Shown: positions 35,422-46,530 of the stretch, piece by piece
Layout: each line of letters begins with the position of its first letter
How positions within the stretch are numbered: the stretch's first letter is position 1
From: Apostichopus japonicus
Lineage: Eukaryota; Echinodermata; Holothuroidea; Aspidochirotida; Stichopodidae
DNA: 64,000 bases
Reading direction: 5' to 3'
Assembly (NCBI RefSeq): GCF_037975245.1
Contig: NC_092579.1
Location: 19,676,678-19,740,677, forward strand
The notes under the pieces: generated by a model
What the model saw: the letters and a program-made list of their open reading frames with translations, nothing else
What the model was told of the DNA's origin: nothing
The model's database searches: none
Position numbers and translations under genes: made by a program

Positions 35422-38400
35422 TTACTGGTATAAAATGGTGAGAACTCCAAAAGGAAAGTAACAGCGACTATTATTTTCAAAGTTTTACCTATTTTCCCCA
35501 CTGTGATTGTTTCAAAAACAGATTTGACATTCAGTTCTCTAAGAACTTAGAAGCAATATTCTGCCCGCAAACGGAACACGGTGGTTATTTCACCAACTTC
35601 TAAGAAGTCTATGCTGTTGAAGAGTATATGTTTCCATCTTAAAGAAAAACATAATAATTGGTAGTTAGCCAAACAAGGTAACAATCTGTAGACAAAGATC
35701 TCAACATATCAAGTTGGCAGTTTGCAACAAATAAAGCGTTATGTACACAGAGTAACAACATGGTGACAAACTTACCTCAACATCGGATCAGTTTGGTTGT
35801 AATAACTAATTACAAAACAGTTCATTTAAAGGGAGCACCTCCGAAGTCAGCACATGTGAGCAGGGGCGCAGCCACCATTTTGTGTACCGAGTAGGACAGG
35901 GGTGGGGGAGGGGGTCAAGATGCTATGTCGTCGAGGGGGAGTATTCTAAAGGGAAGAGCGTTGTTAAGAATCAATGCGTTAACATTAACATTTTTGGCTT
36001 GCACTTGTGAGCACTAAAAGAGTTAGCAAAGTTTAAAGGTGAATGCCTTGAATGCTGGAATAGCTAGAGAATTATTAATAGCACTAAACCCTTTATCTTT
36101 TTTTTAATTCGATTCATTCTTGGACTAAACGTCTGCCTAAGTTCATCACTTAGAACTTAAAACTTTATCAGAGTTACATACAACTGCTCGAATTACAATA
36201 GTGAAGAACAGAAGAAATTAGATAACACAACGTTCCATTGATATTGTTGAGCTAAGACCATCTATTTCATTTATACCAATCTTAGTGTTACCCCATATGT
36301 ATAGATAACAAAATGTCTAATACCAATCAGTTTTAAGAAAAAGATAAACACATAAAAAAAACAAATTATTGAAAAATGTAAACATGTAAAACGTTTGGTT
36401 TTTGCGATTTGTATTTTAACTCCTTCGTATATACATACGAACGAATTAAATACAAATCGCAACACCAAAAGTCTTTAAGTTCTTCTTATTTACACTATAG
36501 CATACTGGCCTATTTTAAAGGTCAAAGGTGAAAGGTCATCAGTATTTCCTCCAAAAAATGGTATGGCCGATCATGGTCGACTTTACCAAATATTTGACTG
36601 TGCCACCTTCTGTGAAGCCTTTGCCCTAATAACATTAACGCAATTATGATGATCTGATTTAACACTAAAAAATGGCTGGTAATATCTTGGATAGTCAAAC
36701 CTGTCGGAATGTAAGGTTTTTTTCTTTTCTTTTTAATTGTTTGCAATTTTATCAAGACAAATATGTGCGGATGGCATACTGATGACATTAATACAGGATA
36801 GGTATTTTGAAAACAATGTCCTTTCGTTGATAGTAAAATGTTTGTATTGAATTATTTCATCCGATTTTGGTTGGTTATAGTATACATTTGATGAAACATT
36901 TTTGCCAGTCAAAATGTTGAAATTTTGGCTTTTAATCTCATAATTCGACGTTTAATCATTTATTTTCATATCACTTGAGATTTCGAAATTTTATGCAAAC
37001 ATATCGAGCTTTTAAAGTCGGAAGTTTGAACTTTCTATGTCCCTTTATAAAAGAAAGGGCAAATGTATGTGACAGAGGAACTTGGTTGCAATGATTTTCC
37101 TCCATATGGGGACTTTACGTACTGTATTAACCAAAACCTGTGATCTCATGGGATATTTATTAGCTTGTTGGGATGAAAGAAATACTTTAAGCATCTAGCA
37201 ACTGTCATAGGGGCCATCTCATTAATGAAAAAAATATGAAGAAAAGTAGATTATGTACACAACTTTTGCCTCTCTGGAATTAGTACCCCATGAAACACCC
37301 ATCCCCCCCTTGTTCAAAAATGATTGCTAATTTTAGTATTTTTTTTATTTACATTGTATATACATTATTATAGTTTAGATCAAAGATTGATAAAAGATCG
37401 ACGATATTGTGCTTTAAAATTGTTTTATGGACCAAAGAAAGTTTAAGATGGGAAAAAAAACACATTATGCACAATGTTTAGAATCAAGTACTGAGTACAA
37501 TAATTAAAGTTTAGACAACACCCGGCATTGAAGGTTCTACCAGATAATACTGTATCGTTAGTATATCATTATTTCATTGATTCGATTAACTTGGATTGAT
37601 TTATGAAGAATTTCTTATAAACTTATAAAAGCGCGTAGGCCTATATATGAACCATATTTGTAGATCAGAAATAATAATAATAATAAAAGGAAAAAATATG
37701 GAAAGACATTTCTGTTTAGAAAGAATGGTACTTGCAAGTTCTACTTATTGAATAACTTTCAATTGGATCGATTATACATTTTCATCTCATGCTCGACTGT
37801 TATTGTGTGACGTCACGAAGGATGAATGTCGAAGAAGTGTTGAACAGTTAAATCAATCATTTCCTCTCTCGGATGAATGTATAAACTCATATAAGACGTA
37901 TTTTCAATCTAAATTGATTGACACTTATTCCAAAAAGACTGAAAATGTATCAGTTTAATGAGATCAGATTGAATCAGATTGGAATATCTCAATCTATGAA
38001 ATGAAGAGAGTAAACATATAATAAACTGTTATAAAAGAAAAAGCAAACCCAAAGATCACCTTAGTGTTTTCAGACAGAGATGCTTGTTAACCAAAACAGC
38101 AACAACTACAACAATAAGTTTCCCACTCGAAAAACAAATATTTCTACTTGCGAGATTTTATAACGTTCTAAAGTCATCTGAGAAGTCTTCACTTCTTTTC
38201 CAAGTTACTTTGTATGATGTTATAGTGGCGCAAGGAGGTAAGATCCTAACGTTTTCGTGTAGATTAAGTAAATTAGTTTAGTAAGTAAGTAAGAGCACTG
38301 TTGTTACTACAAGCAAAACAATTAAAAAAAAACAACATTCACATGAAAAAAAGGAAACATATTAGAGAATATACAAGCAAGACTGTAAACATTTAACAAC

Positions 38401-38944
38401 AAAACGCTGGTATATCTGTGACACAGACATTTGGCTTGACGAGAGGTGAGGGTAGGGGTCGGGAAAGGGGACTCTTGTTTAACATAAGCATCGTATATCA
38501 CGTGGAATAAAGATGCTGTTTGGGTTTGCTTCCGCTTTTTTGAGTTAACATCATAACACAGATTTGAAAATAATAGTACTTTCATTTTTCAACGGTTCAG
38601 TGGTAAAGTAATCAAGGACAAAATTGCACAAGTAAAGAATTAAGCTACTAATTTTTATTATTATTTAAAGAAAATCTGACATTTATCCTGAAGAGAAAAT
38701 AGTAGAAGTAGTGTCAAATTGAGTGACTTGCTTTCAGTGAAACCTTTTTAGGCATTCATAAAATGCTTAATTCAACACAAGCAAAAACTCTCCAGTTATA
38801 CTTAAATTGTTTGTTCATCAATTCTGAAACCATCCTTTTTGTTGCAATTTATACACAAAAAAAACACTGAAAATCAAAAAGAAAAGATATTTATATATAT
38901 TTACATATCATTCTTCCTTACAGATGACGTAATTACTTAATCAC
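35422..38944. other. Intergenic, no gene recognised
   Basis: The sequence is AT-rich. A single CAGGGGCGCAGCCACC at about 35871 resembles a hAT-like left end without a partner. There is an AAT run at 37671-37684. A donor-like CAACATCGGA/GTAAGTTTG arrangement on the minus strand at 35775 has no matching acceptor with an open frame. I see no supportable gene. Confidence 0.5.
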
Positions 38945-39757
38945 TTGAAAGCAACTGTTTTTTATATGTGTTTGGTTGGCCATTGTGACAACACTACAGA
39001 ACACTTTTTACTCAAAAGTAAAATTCAAATTGATCAAAAGGAAGACACATTGAACAGCGCAGATGAAGAAACTATAACGCGACAAACTCGAAACATATCG
39101 TTGAAGTCATCTTCGAAATACTTTTTCATCGATTTATGTTCATACCCGTCTGGCACAGTAAGGCTTAAGGCTAGGGATCAAGTAACAGCAAGCCTTAAGG
39201 CTAGGGATCAAGTAACAGCGAGCCTTAAGGCTATGGATCAAGTAACAGCAAGCCTTAAGGCTAGGGATCAAGTAACAGCAAGCCTTAAGGCTATGGATCA
39301 AGTAACAGCAAGCCTTAAGGCTAGGGATCAAGTAACAGTCAGCCTTAAGGCTATGGATCAAGTAACAGCAAGCCTTAAGGCTAGGGATCAAGTAACAGCA
39401 AGCCTTAAGGCTATGGATCAAGTAACAGCAAGCCTTAAGGCTAGGGATCAAGTAACAGCAAGCCTTAAGGCTAGGGATCAAGTAACAACAAGCCTTAAGG
39501 CTAGGGATCAAGTAACAGCAAGCCTTAAGGCTAGGGATCAAGTAACAGCAAGCCTTAAGGCTAGGGATCAAGTAACAGCAAGCCTTAAGGATAGGGATCA
39601 AGTAACAGCCAGCCTTAAGGCTAATGATCAAGTAACAGCCAGCCTTAAGGCTAGGGATCAAGTAACAGCAAGCCATAAGGCTAGGGATCAAGTAACAGCA
39701 AGCCTTAAGGCTAGCGATGAAGTAACAGCAAACCGTAAGGCTAGATGGATCAAGTAA
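38945..39757 (+). other. Doubtful frame across the minisatellite
   Basis: This plus frame has about 74 non-repetitive residues (first ATG at 38966) followed by about 19 copies of the decapeptide LKARDQVTAS or LKAMDQVTAS. A possible acceptor TTCTTCCTTACAG ends at 38923, but the frame has a stop at 38930 just after it. The minus strand is equally open, so openness is explained by repeat period. No signal peptide or family match is seen. It is probably not a gene, though expression cannot be excluded. Confidence 0.3.
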
Positions 39758-40038
39758 CAGCACGCCTTAAGGCTAGATGGATCAAGTAACAGCAAACCTT
39801 AAGGCTAGCGATGAAGTAACAGCAAACCGTAAGGCTAGATGGATCAAGTAACAGCACGCCTTAAGGCTAGATGGAGCAAGTAACAGCAAACCTTAAGGCT
39901 AGGGATCAAGTAACAACACGCCTTAAGGCTATATGGATCAAGTAACAGCAAACCATAAGGCTAAACGGATCAAGTAACAGCAAGCCTTAAGGCTAGGCAT
40001 CAAGTAACAGCAAGCCTTGATGCTATAGGGATCAAGTT
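39162..40038. repeat. 30-bp minisatellite, ~29 units, each with a 12-bp palindrome
   Basis: The unit is AGGGATCAAGTAACAGCAAG plus CCTTAAGGCT. From about 39166 to 39740 the period is exactly 30 bp. In the first third, units with AGGGATCA and ATGGATCA alternate, so there is a 60-bp higher-order repeat. From about 39740 the units drift to 29-34 bp with AGATGGATCA variants. Every unit carries the palindrome AGCCTTAAGGCT. Because 30 is a multiple of 3 and the unit lacks stops, frames of 270 (plus) and 207 (minus) codons stay open; the plus frame repeats LKARDQVTAS. Confidence 0.97.
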
Positions 40039-40613
40039 ACAGAAACATGGATATGACTTACAAGACAGATTACTGAAATGAACATAATACATCACAGTGG
40101 ATATAATTAGACTATTTCTCATACTTGATACTATCAATGAGCTTCAACAACCAATCCAGTTCATATTTGTTTCAATTGCACGTGCGCATAGCGGAGTGGA
40201 ATGTTCGATTAACTGCATGTAAAGTGTAAAACTCAGCAACGCTTTATCATAAGGAGGTTGGCTAAGGCATTCCAGCTTCATGAAAACATTAAAAAAAAAA
40301 CTATTGTGGAAGTCACTTATGTCACTTGGTCGGATCTGAGGTTCCATTCCTCAGAAAACATCCATTAGTTTGCCAGGTACAGGGGAGGGTTGCATAGGTT
40401 TGACCTGTACTTGAGTTGTGTCACTTGACCCCCCCCCCCCCCCATCTAGACATACCCTCATGCCCATAGATAGAAGTTTTCCCTTAAACCTCATCAAGAC
40501 AGAATTACTTTGCCTTTGGTCTACACCGACACACCGACATACATCGCTTCAAGGGGAAAGCACAGACTTTATACAAAAGACTTTGCCATCAGTGTGATGC
40601 AATTATTATTGTC
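40039..40613. other. Short intergenic stretch, presumed 3' flank of LRR gene
   Basis: It contains a poly-C run (40429-40442) and no exon. The minus-strand receptor gene ends at 40614, so part of this should be its 3' UTR. Confidence 0.45.
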
Positions 40614-42080
40614 TTAACTATTGTTTTCCATGGGAGCATATAAATCTTTGAGCGGGTTTAAGACGCTGCTGCGCATCGGCATGTATTGTGAAGTTTCAGA
40701 CATATTACGGAATAATGAGACGGCATAAGACCCACTTGATTGACGAGAGTTGTCGCAGATATTATCAGATTCTTTCACATCAAACGGATCTGGTGAGGGT
40801 GGGATCAGGAGAGAGTTAAGCCTCTCGGGGGACTGTTCAATGGTTGTCTGTCTCGGTTCAGCATATACAAATCCCTCGATGTCTTTCAGTTTTACCAATT
40901 CGTTCGCAGTCATAGGTTCGTTTTGAACGTTACAGGACCTCTCCATATAACGAGCTTCTGATTCGAATGGGATCTCCTCATAATCGCAAGGGGATGTATG
41001 ATTACTCGAAGGAAGCACTTCTGGAAGACGTCGTTGGCTTTGCAGCAATGGCCAAGGTGCAGACTCTGATCTCTGGCCAATGACGGTGAGATTTTCTGTG
41101 CTTCTTCGTTGTTTTGCAGAAGCCTTCACTAGTACCGTTATCAATAGAACGAAGATGGCGAGGAAAATTGTACCAAGCGATACAATTGCAATTGACATCA
41201 CCATATTATCCTTTTCAAATAGTCCTTTCGATTCCTCCTGTAGAGATTTCTGCACAATTGGTGGCTCTATCAGTCCTTCATCCTCTGAGTCAGTGAGAAC
41301 ACCAATGTCTTGTGAGACCTCTTTAATGACGGATTGACTCGACGGGTCCATTGTTGTTATGGCAATCTCTGTTGTGAAATCGTCAGTACTTGTTAAGACA
41401 TCTTTGGCTGTAGTAACTTTGGGACAAATCTCAATATCTCGACGTGACAAATCAGAAAATGTCATCCCGTATCGGTCCATTGGAGTGTGACACTCCGGTG
41501 TTCCTCCTCGACAGGTCTCGAGCAAACTGTCGCTACCAGTATCAAGAAACCTCCGAAGGAGAGATGGAAGATCACATTCACAGTCCCAATAGTTGTCGCC
41601 AAGACACAAGATTGTTGTCGTGGGTAATGGTATTAGTACTTCAGATGTTATGGTAGCCAACAAGTTGTTGTGTAGATCCAGTTTCTGCAACATTGCAAGG
41701 CCTGCCAACGCATTTGGAGAAAAGTGGGAAATATAATTGTTACTGAGATCAAGAATTTTCATCTTCTCATTGTTTTGGAATATGTTGTTTTGGATGTCAT
41801 AATGAATCCGATTGTGTGACAAGTTTAGCTCTCTCAATTCCGTGAGGAGTTTGATCCTATTGGGCACTTGGTCGAGTCGGTTTTCACTGAAGTCAAGCTT
41901 TAAGGCCCTGGTGTTGATTGGAGGAAGTACTTCGTCATACAATCCAGAACAGTCGAAAATCGTGCCCATCTGACCATCAACGATGTCGTTGGTACAAGAG
42001 CATCGAGAGGGGCAGGAATAGGTTACAATCGCCAAAGACGAGAGGATAGGGATGAGCAAGATGATGAAAGTAGAGGACAT
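40614..42080 (-). CDS. LRR transmembrane receptor with tyrosine-motif tail
   Basis: A complete 488-residue frame in one exon. It has a signal peptide (1-21), an LRRNT Cys cluster (C23, C27, C29, C44) and leucine-rich repeats with LxxLxLxxN cores at about 60-69, 82-90, 108-115, 131-139 and 155-163. An LRRCT cap follows (WDCEC at 165-169, C190, C197), then a Thr/Glu-rich stalk, one TM (about 294-318) and a ~170-residue cytosolic tail. The tail has YEEI (Y367, Src-SH2-like), YAEP (Y406), and YMPM (Y466) and YAPM (Y481), both fitting the YxxM consensus for PI3-kinase p85 SH2 domains. The ATG follows ACACCAAG, 11 bases after a good acceptor (TTATTTATTGCACCTACAG at 42092 on), so a 5' UTR exon is likely. 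An extracellular recognition receptor is inferred; ligand unknown. Confidence 0.9.
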   Translation of the reverse strand: MSSTFIILLIPILSSLAIVTYSCPSRCSCTNDIVDGQMGTIFDCSGLYDEVLPPINTRALKLDFSENRLDQVPNRIKLLTELRELNLSHNRIHYDIQNNIFQNNEKMKILDLSNNYISHFSPNALAGLAMLQKLDLHNNLLATITSEVLIPLPTTTILCLGDNYWDCECDLPSLLRRFLDTGSDSLLETCRGGTPECHTPMDRYGMTFSDLSRRDIEICPKVTTAKDVLTSTDDFTTEIAITTMDPSSQSVIKEVSQDIGVLTDSEDEGLIEPPIVQKSLQEESKGLFEKDNMVMSIAIVSLGTIFLAIFVLLITVLVKASAKQRRSTENLTVIGQRSESAPWPLLQSQRRLPEVLPSSNHTSPCDYEEIPFESEARYMERSCNVQNEPMTANELVKLKDIEGFVYAEPRQTTIEQSPERLNSLLIPPSPDPFDVKESDNICDNSRQSSGSYAVSLFRNMSETSQYMPMRSSVLNPLKDLYAPMENNS

Positions 42081-42110
42081 CTTGGTGTAATCTGTAGGTG
42101 CAATAAATAA
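42081..42110 (-). other. Splice acceptor and 5' UTR start of LRR gene, copy 1
   Basis: On the minus strand TTATTTATTGCACCTACAG is followed by ATTACACCAAG and the ATG. The paralogue has TTTGCATTCACAG before the same 11 bases. Near-identity of the two genes ends within 3-4 bases past this boundary, which supports it being a true intron edge. Confidence 0.7.
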
Positions 42111-43699
42111 GGCAGCTGTTATTTACCATGAATTATCAATGGGAAACTGAATCAGGCGTTGTGCACATGATCTTAAGCATGCAGTTGCATTCGCCACGCA
42201 TCATGGCACTGAACCGTAAAACCGTCATCAACATCTACCAAAAATATGCAAGAATGTGAAATCATTGGCAACACTGTCTCCACCACAGTCGTGCTCCTCA
42301 TGTACCATAGCATTACCACGTCATAATGTCATAATCTCAATTTAAACACTCCTCAATTTCTGGGAATAGTTCGAGGCGGGACGAAACCCTAAAGAAATTT
42401 CATCTGAAATATCGAAACATCTTAATACGTCTATAGAATTACCTGCGTCACGTTATAGTCTGAACCCGCGCAAAGGTACTACTGGTTTTGACATGTTGAA
42501 CAGATTATCAATTTCCAATATATAAAGATCGCATCGCCAATTTAGATAAAATTTACTTATCAACCTAAATTTGTTTTTGTCATATGGAGATCTGACTTCC
42601 GCACATGTCATTATCACCCAAATCTTGCAGCCAGCTTTCAAACTTCGCTCGATAATACGATACGTGTTCATCTCAACATATTGGTTAAATATATACGCTT
42701 CGTAAAAATGGGCGTACTTAGTTCGAGCGTGGTTTCCAGGTGGATATCGTCAAGAATGGAAATAAAAGTTGAAGCCAATTACTCATCACTAGGGGTTCAG
42801 AAAATTTTAATTAATTTTGGTATACTGAGCCGTTTCAACTTTCTTACCGGTAATAACTTTGACGAGATTGCTGCGCATACAATTCTTTAGTTTATCCCCC
42901 ATGGATATTTTATGAACTAAACCAATTTTGCTAAGTTAAATGGTTCTTGTAATTATATTTTTAACGGCCCAGTTGGAGTATGATGGATAAATTTATGACT
43001 TTTATTTAGCTCAAAACTGACGTGGTTCTGTTGATTAATATATATTTGTGATGATGGAGTCCAATAAAGTAAATAAGCTGCTTTCGAACCATTAGTAAAC
43101 CTTTATCTTTTCTATGGAAACAACAAATGGAGTTCATTAACAGAATAACCGTGGATCGAATATATATATACCGTCGCATGAAAGCCACATTCAAGTTCAT
43201 TGCAACGTAATAAATTCTATTTTTAACATACAAGCCAACATAGAGTGGTGTTGATGTATATAAATGTAATAAAACCACTGGATATAGCTCTCTGCGTGGC
43301 AACCAACCAAAGCGTTCACTTATAGGGTATATAGGTTATACCAATGATGAACACTAAACGATCAAGTAGCTGGTTGCGTTGATTGCGTGTCACTTATACA
43401 ATTAAGGACTCACAACTAAAAGTTAACTTTCGTTACGTTTTTACTCTTATTCGAGTGAACATTTTACCGAACTTTTCTAACAGGGAATATCCCTGATTAT
43501 TAGCTTGCTTGTCAAGACCAAACGTACTTTTGGTTGTAAAAAGGTATTCGTGTAGAGGAATATAGTTTGTATCCTCACACATACGGTTAGCCTTTGGACA
43601 AACTTTGGAGATTCGTTTAGTAATAGAATAATTACCAAGTGCGATATAAGAAATCAGAGAGCTATATTTGGCACTCCAAAACAAACATATACCGATATA

Positions 43700-43747
43700 T
43701 GTTATGTTGTTTTGTGTTATTTTATGTTATGTTATGTTATGTTATGT
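43700..43747. repeat. TTATG pentamer repeat
   Basis: GTTATGTTGTTTTGTGTTAT and following units reduce to repeated TTATG, perfect at the right end. Confidence 0.85.
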
Positions 43748-44298
43748 AAAATATTCACGGACAAACTCACAATATTTAAAGTTGTTTGTTGACAGTCTCG
43801 TGTTGACTTGCAAACTGTTTAGCCACGCGCACGTGGCCTTCGATATTTTGCAACTTTGTTGCATTTTTGTCTTTGTTTTTGCATCGCACAGCAATGATTG
43901 AATGGTTATTGCGTTTTTGTTTTGAACCAGTTATTCCTGTTTCAACCATGGTATTTTTCCGAGAAATATCTTTTAGTCCAAGTATTAGAACCCTTTAATG
44001 ACCATCATGCAAGTCCAGTTGTCATGTACCGGTAGCTATGATACAGCTCATTTGGTTCGCACTCCATTATATGTACATGAATTATTGTAGTACAAGTCGT
44101 AACTATACGACACACATTTATAGAGATCCAAATTGCAGCGCTTTCCTTGTTGCAACTTGAAAAGTTTGCAATCTTATTGCTTATAGCAAATAAGTGAAAC
44201 AAAAGAAACCCGGCCTTGTTTTTTTTTTTTGCATCTTGCTTAAGCGTATAACGAAAGCAAAACATTCCTCAGCAACGCCTGTTTGCTTAGAAAACATA

Positions 44299-44413
44299 AT
44301 GTCACCCAAGCATGATCTTTATGGTACCTGGTTTCGCAATGGGAGGCATCTCAAGGCGGACTCGCATTTCAGTTTTCAAACAACAACACAGCAAAGGCAT
44401 ATATGTTTCGCGA
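44299..44413 (+). CDS. Candidate first coding exon, weak
   Basis: From an ATG the frame reads MSPKHDLYGTWFRNGRHLKA then DSHFSFQTTTQQRHICFA, followed by two tandem donor-like sites (GTAAGATAACG at 44414 and GTAAGACAC at 44425). The composition looks protein-like, but no partner exon or family was recognised. It could be chance. Confidence 0.22.
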
Positions 44414-46456
44414 GTAAGATAACGGTAAGACACTGACATTGTGTCCTCATTGTTTTATTTAAGGGTGAGAGGTTAAGTGGTGAGATCAGGATGGGGAAGG
44501 GGAAGAGGGTAAGGGTCTACTACAACGGCGAAAATATATATTTTTTTAATAAGTTTCTTATACCGATATATATACACATTATAAGATTTGATAATAATAC
44601 ATTTACTAGCGATGACAACATCTACGACATGGAGACGAACCGGCAGTGATATATGAAACGTTATCACATCGATGTGCAACCATCGGTGGTATGTTCTTCC
44701 CCAATCCCTCATTTAAACTATATGGGAATGTGTGAAGTACAGGCAGTACCCCATATCTCATTGAAACAGCCTGTCTAACTCTCATTTTAGGTTTATGATA
44801 GAAAAAGGCCGTTATTTTGTGAGATCCAAAACCTTTGAAGGTCATCAGTTATCGTATCAAACTTGCTGAAAGTCTTTTCAAAGTTTAAAGACGTTGGCCT
44901 TCCCATAGCCTACTTACTATTCCTAGTCATTGAAGAGTGTTAAAAAATATAAACCAAAAAAGTGAGATTGTTTTCAATTTGGCCTTAATATGATCGAGGA
45001 AATGTATATATTGGTGCCCATTATTTGACTTTTTCTAGCATAGTTTGGCCAATACTGATGACCCTAAAGTCCAACCGGTAAACGTAAGCCATCATTTCTT
45101 TCCAATATGCACGAAATATCTCGCCCACAATTTTTTTTTTCACACGACACACTGTTATACGACCATCGTTTATTGCGCATGCGTATATCTGCGGCTTCCC
45201 GACGTGATGTATTTTCTTTTGGTTATTTACAGTTTTATAAACTAAAGGCTGTTTAGGCTAAATGTTGTTTATGCTGATTCATGTTTATATATCTACAGCA
45301 CATTTAATTAACTATGATATATCATATATAAAGCAATCAAATAAAGAATATTTCTTTTAACAGTACATTTCTGAAATATTATTCTGCCATATCGGGGAAC
45401 TTGTCCAAAAAGACGCAATGGTGCAACCAGCTGCTAATTTTCACGCGATGATAATAACAAAACCTTGTCCAATGTTTAGTGTGCAAATAAGGGCTAAGCC
45501 CGTACGGGATTTAATCTTATTAATGGTGTTACAGGGCTGGGATCATTATTCAAAATTGTTGAACAGATGAATGTTAGAATGGCAGGGTAAAGCAGAACAC
45601 ACCCCCACCCCCACTTAAAAAGACACATACATACATCGGACTCCCCCTGGTTCAACCCTACTCTATTAGCGCACTGCAGGGTGTAACGTAAGTCGAATAT
45701 TCAGTGTGTGGTTTCTACTCCAGGGTGCGGGAGAGGGTAGCATAAACATTTCAGGAGAAGGACTCAAGGGTTTCATGGATATTTACTTGTCATGTGCTTA
45801 AAATGTAAAATATGCGTAAAATATGGGGAGAAGGGTTTTGGGATACCGGTTTTTTCGGTAAACCTCACCCCTCCCAAAACCTCCAAATCCGTCTTTCCCC
45901 ACCAGTCTGTGTATGCCGGCCTGATAAAATACATGTACATGCATAATACTGGTGCCCATGAAAATCTGGTTACAGACCTTCTTCTAAATCTCAGAATCAA
46001 ACTAACGGAGAACAATCTACACTCCATGCACCGACAGTGCATGCATATTTAGTTTTTTTTTAAACCCGGAGAAATATAAGATAAAGAATATTGTCTGCTC
46101 AATTTCGTAATGATCTAAAGGAAAAAAATAATTTCTCCCGATGGCCAGACCTGGCACCTCGCGCCACTGATCTCTTCCTGCCATCTCTCTAGAAACGAAT
46201 CTGAGTTTTTAACCAATCTTACACCTCCTCCATCCATCTCTATTTCTCTCCTCTTCTTTCTATACATCATTACCCAGTCATCATTAACCTTCTCTGAAAG
46301 ATCTACACGTAGTTAATATTTATTTTGTTTAATGGTACTAATGGGTTTCACACTCGAGATGGCTCGTTTATAATTGCTTTGACACTTGTATATACTTCAC
46401 TTAAATTATTTAAAAAATAATAATTAATATGAAGATTCCATGTAAACACAGTGCTG

Positions 46457-46530
46457 ATTGGATAACACAGTTGGTAGGAAACATCTCGTTTATTCTTTAC
46501 GGCACATGTTCAAATTCTGTTCTAGCCATT
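46457..46530 (+). mobile_element. tRNA-like SINE fragment
   Basis: GGATAACACAGTTGGTAGGA resembles an A box (TAGCTCAGTTGGTAGAGC). Forty bases on, ATGTTCAAATTCTGTTC resembles a B box. The stems are decayed, so this is a SINE head or tRNA relic and not a functional tRNA. Confidence 0.4.

Noticed and set aside
35871-35886. Single CAGGGGCGCAGCCACC end
   Set aside because: No partner end or target duplication found, so no element is called.
39140-39763. 207-codon minus frame of CCYLIPSLKA repeats
   Set aside because: It is the antisense of the 30-bp minisatellite and open only because the unit length is a multiple of three without stops.
41080-41656. Plus frames inside the LRR gene
   Set aside because: They are antisense shadows of the well-supported receptor coding region; the same shadow appears in the paralogue at 51161-51373.
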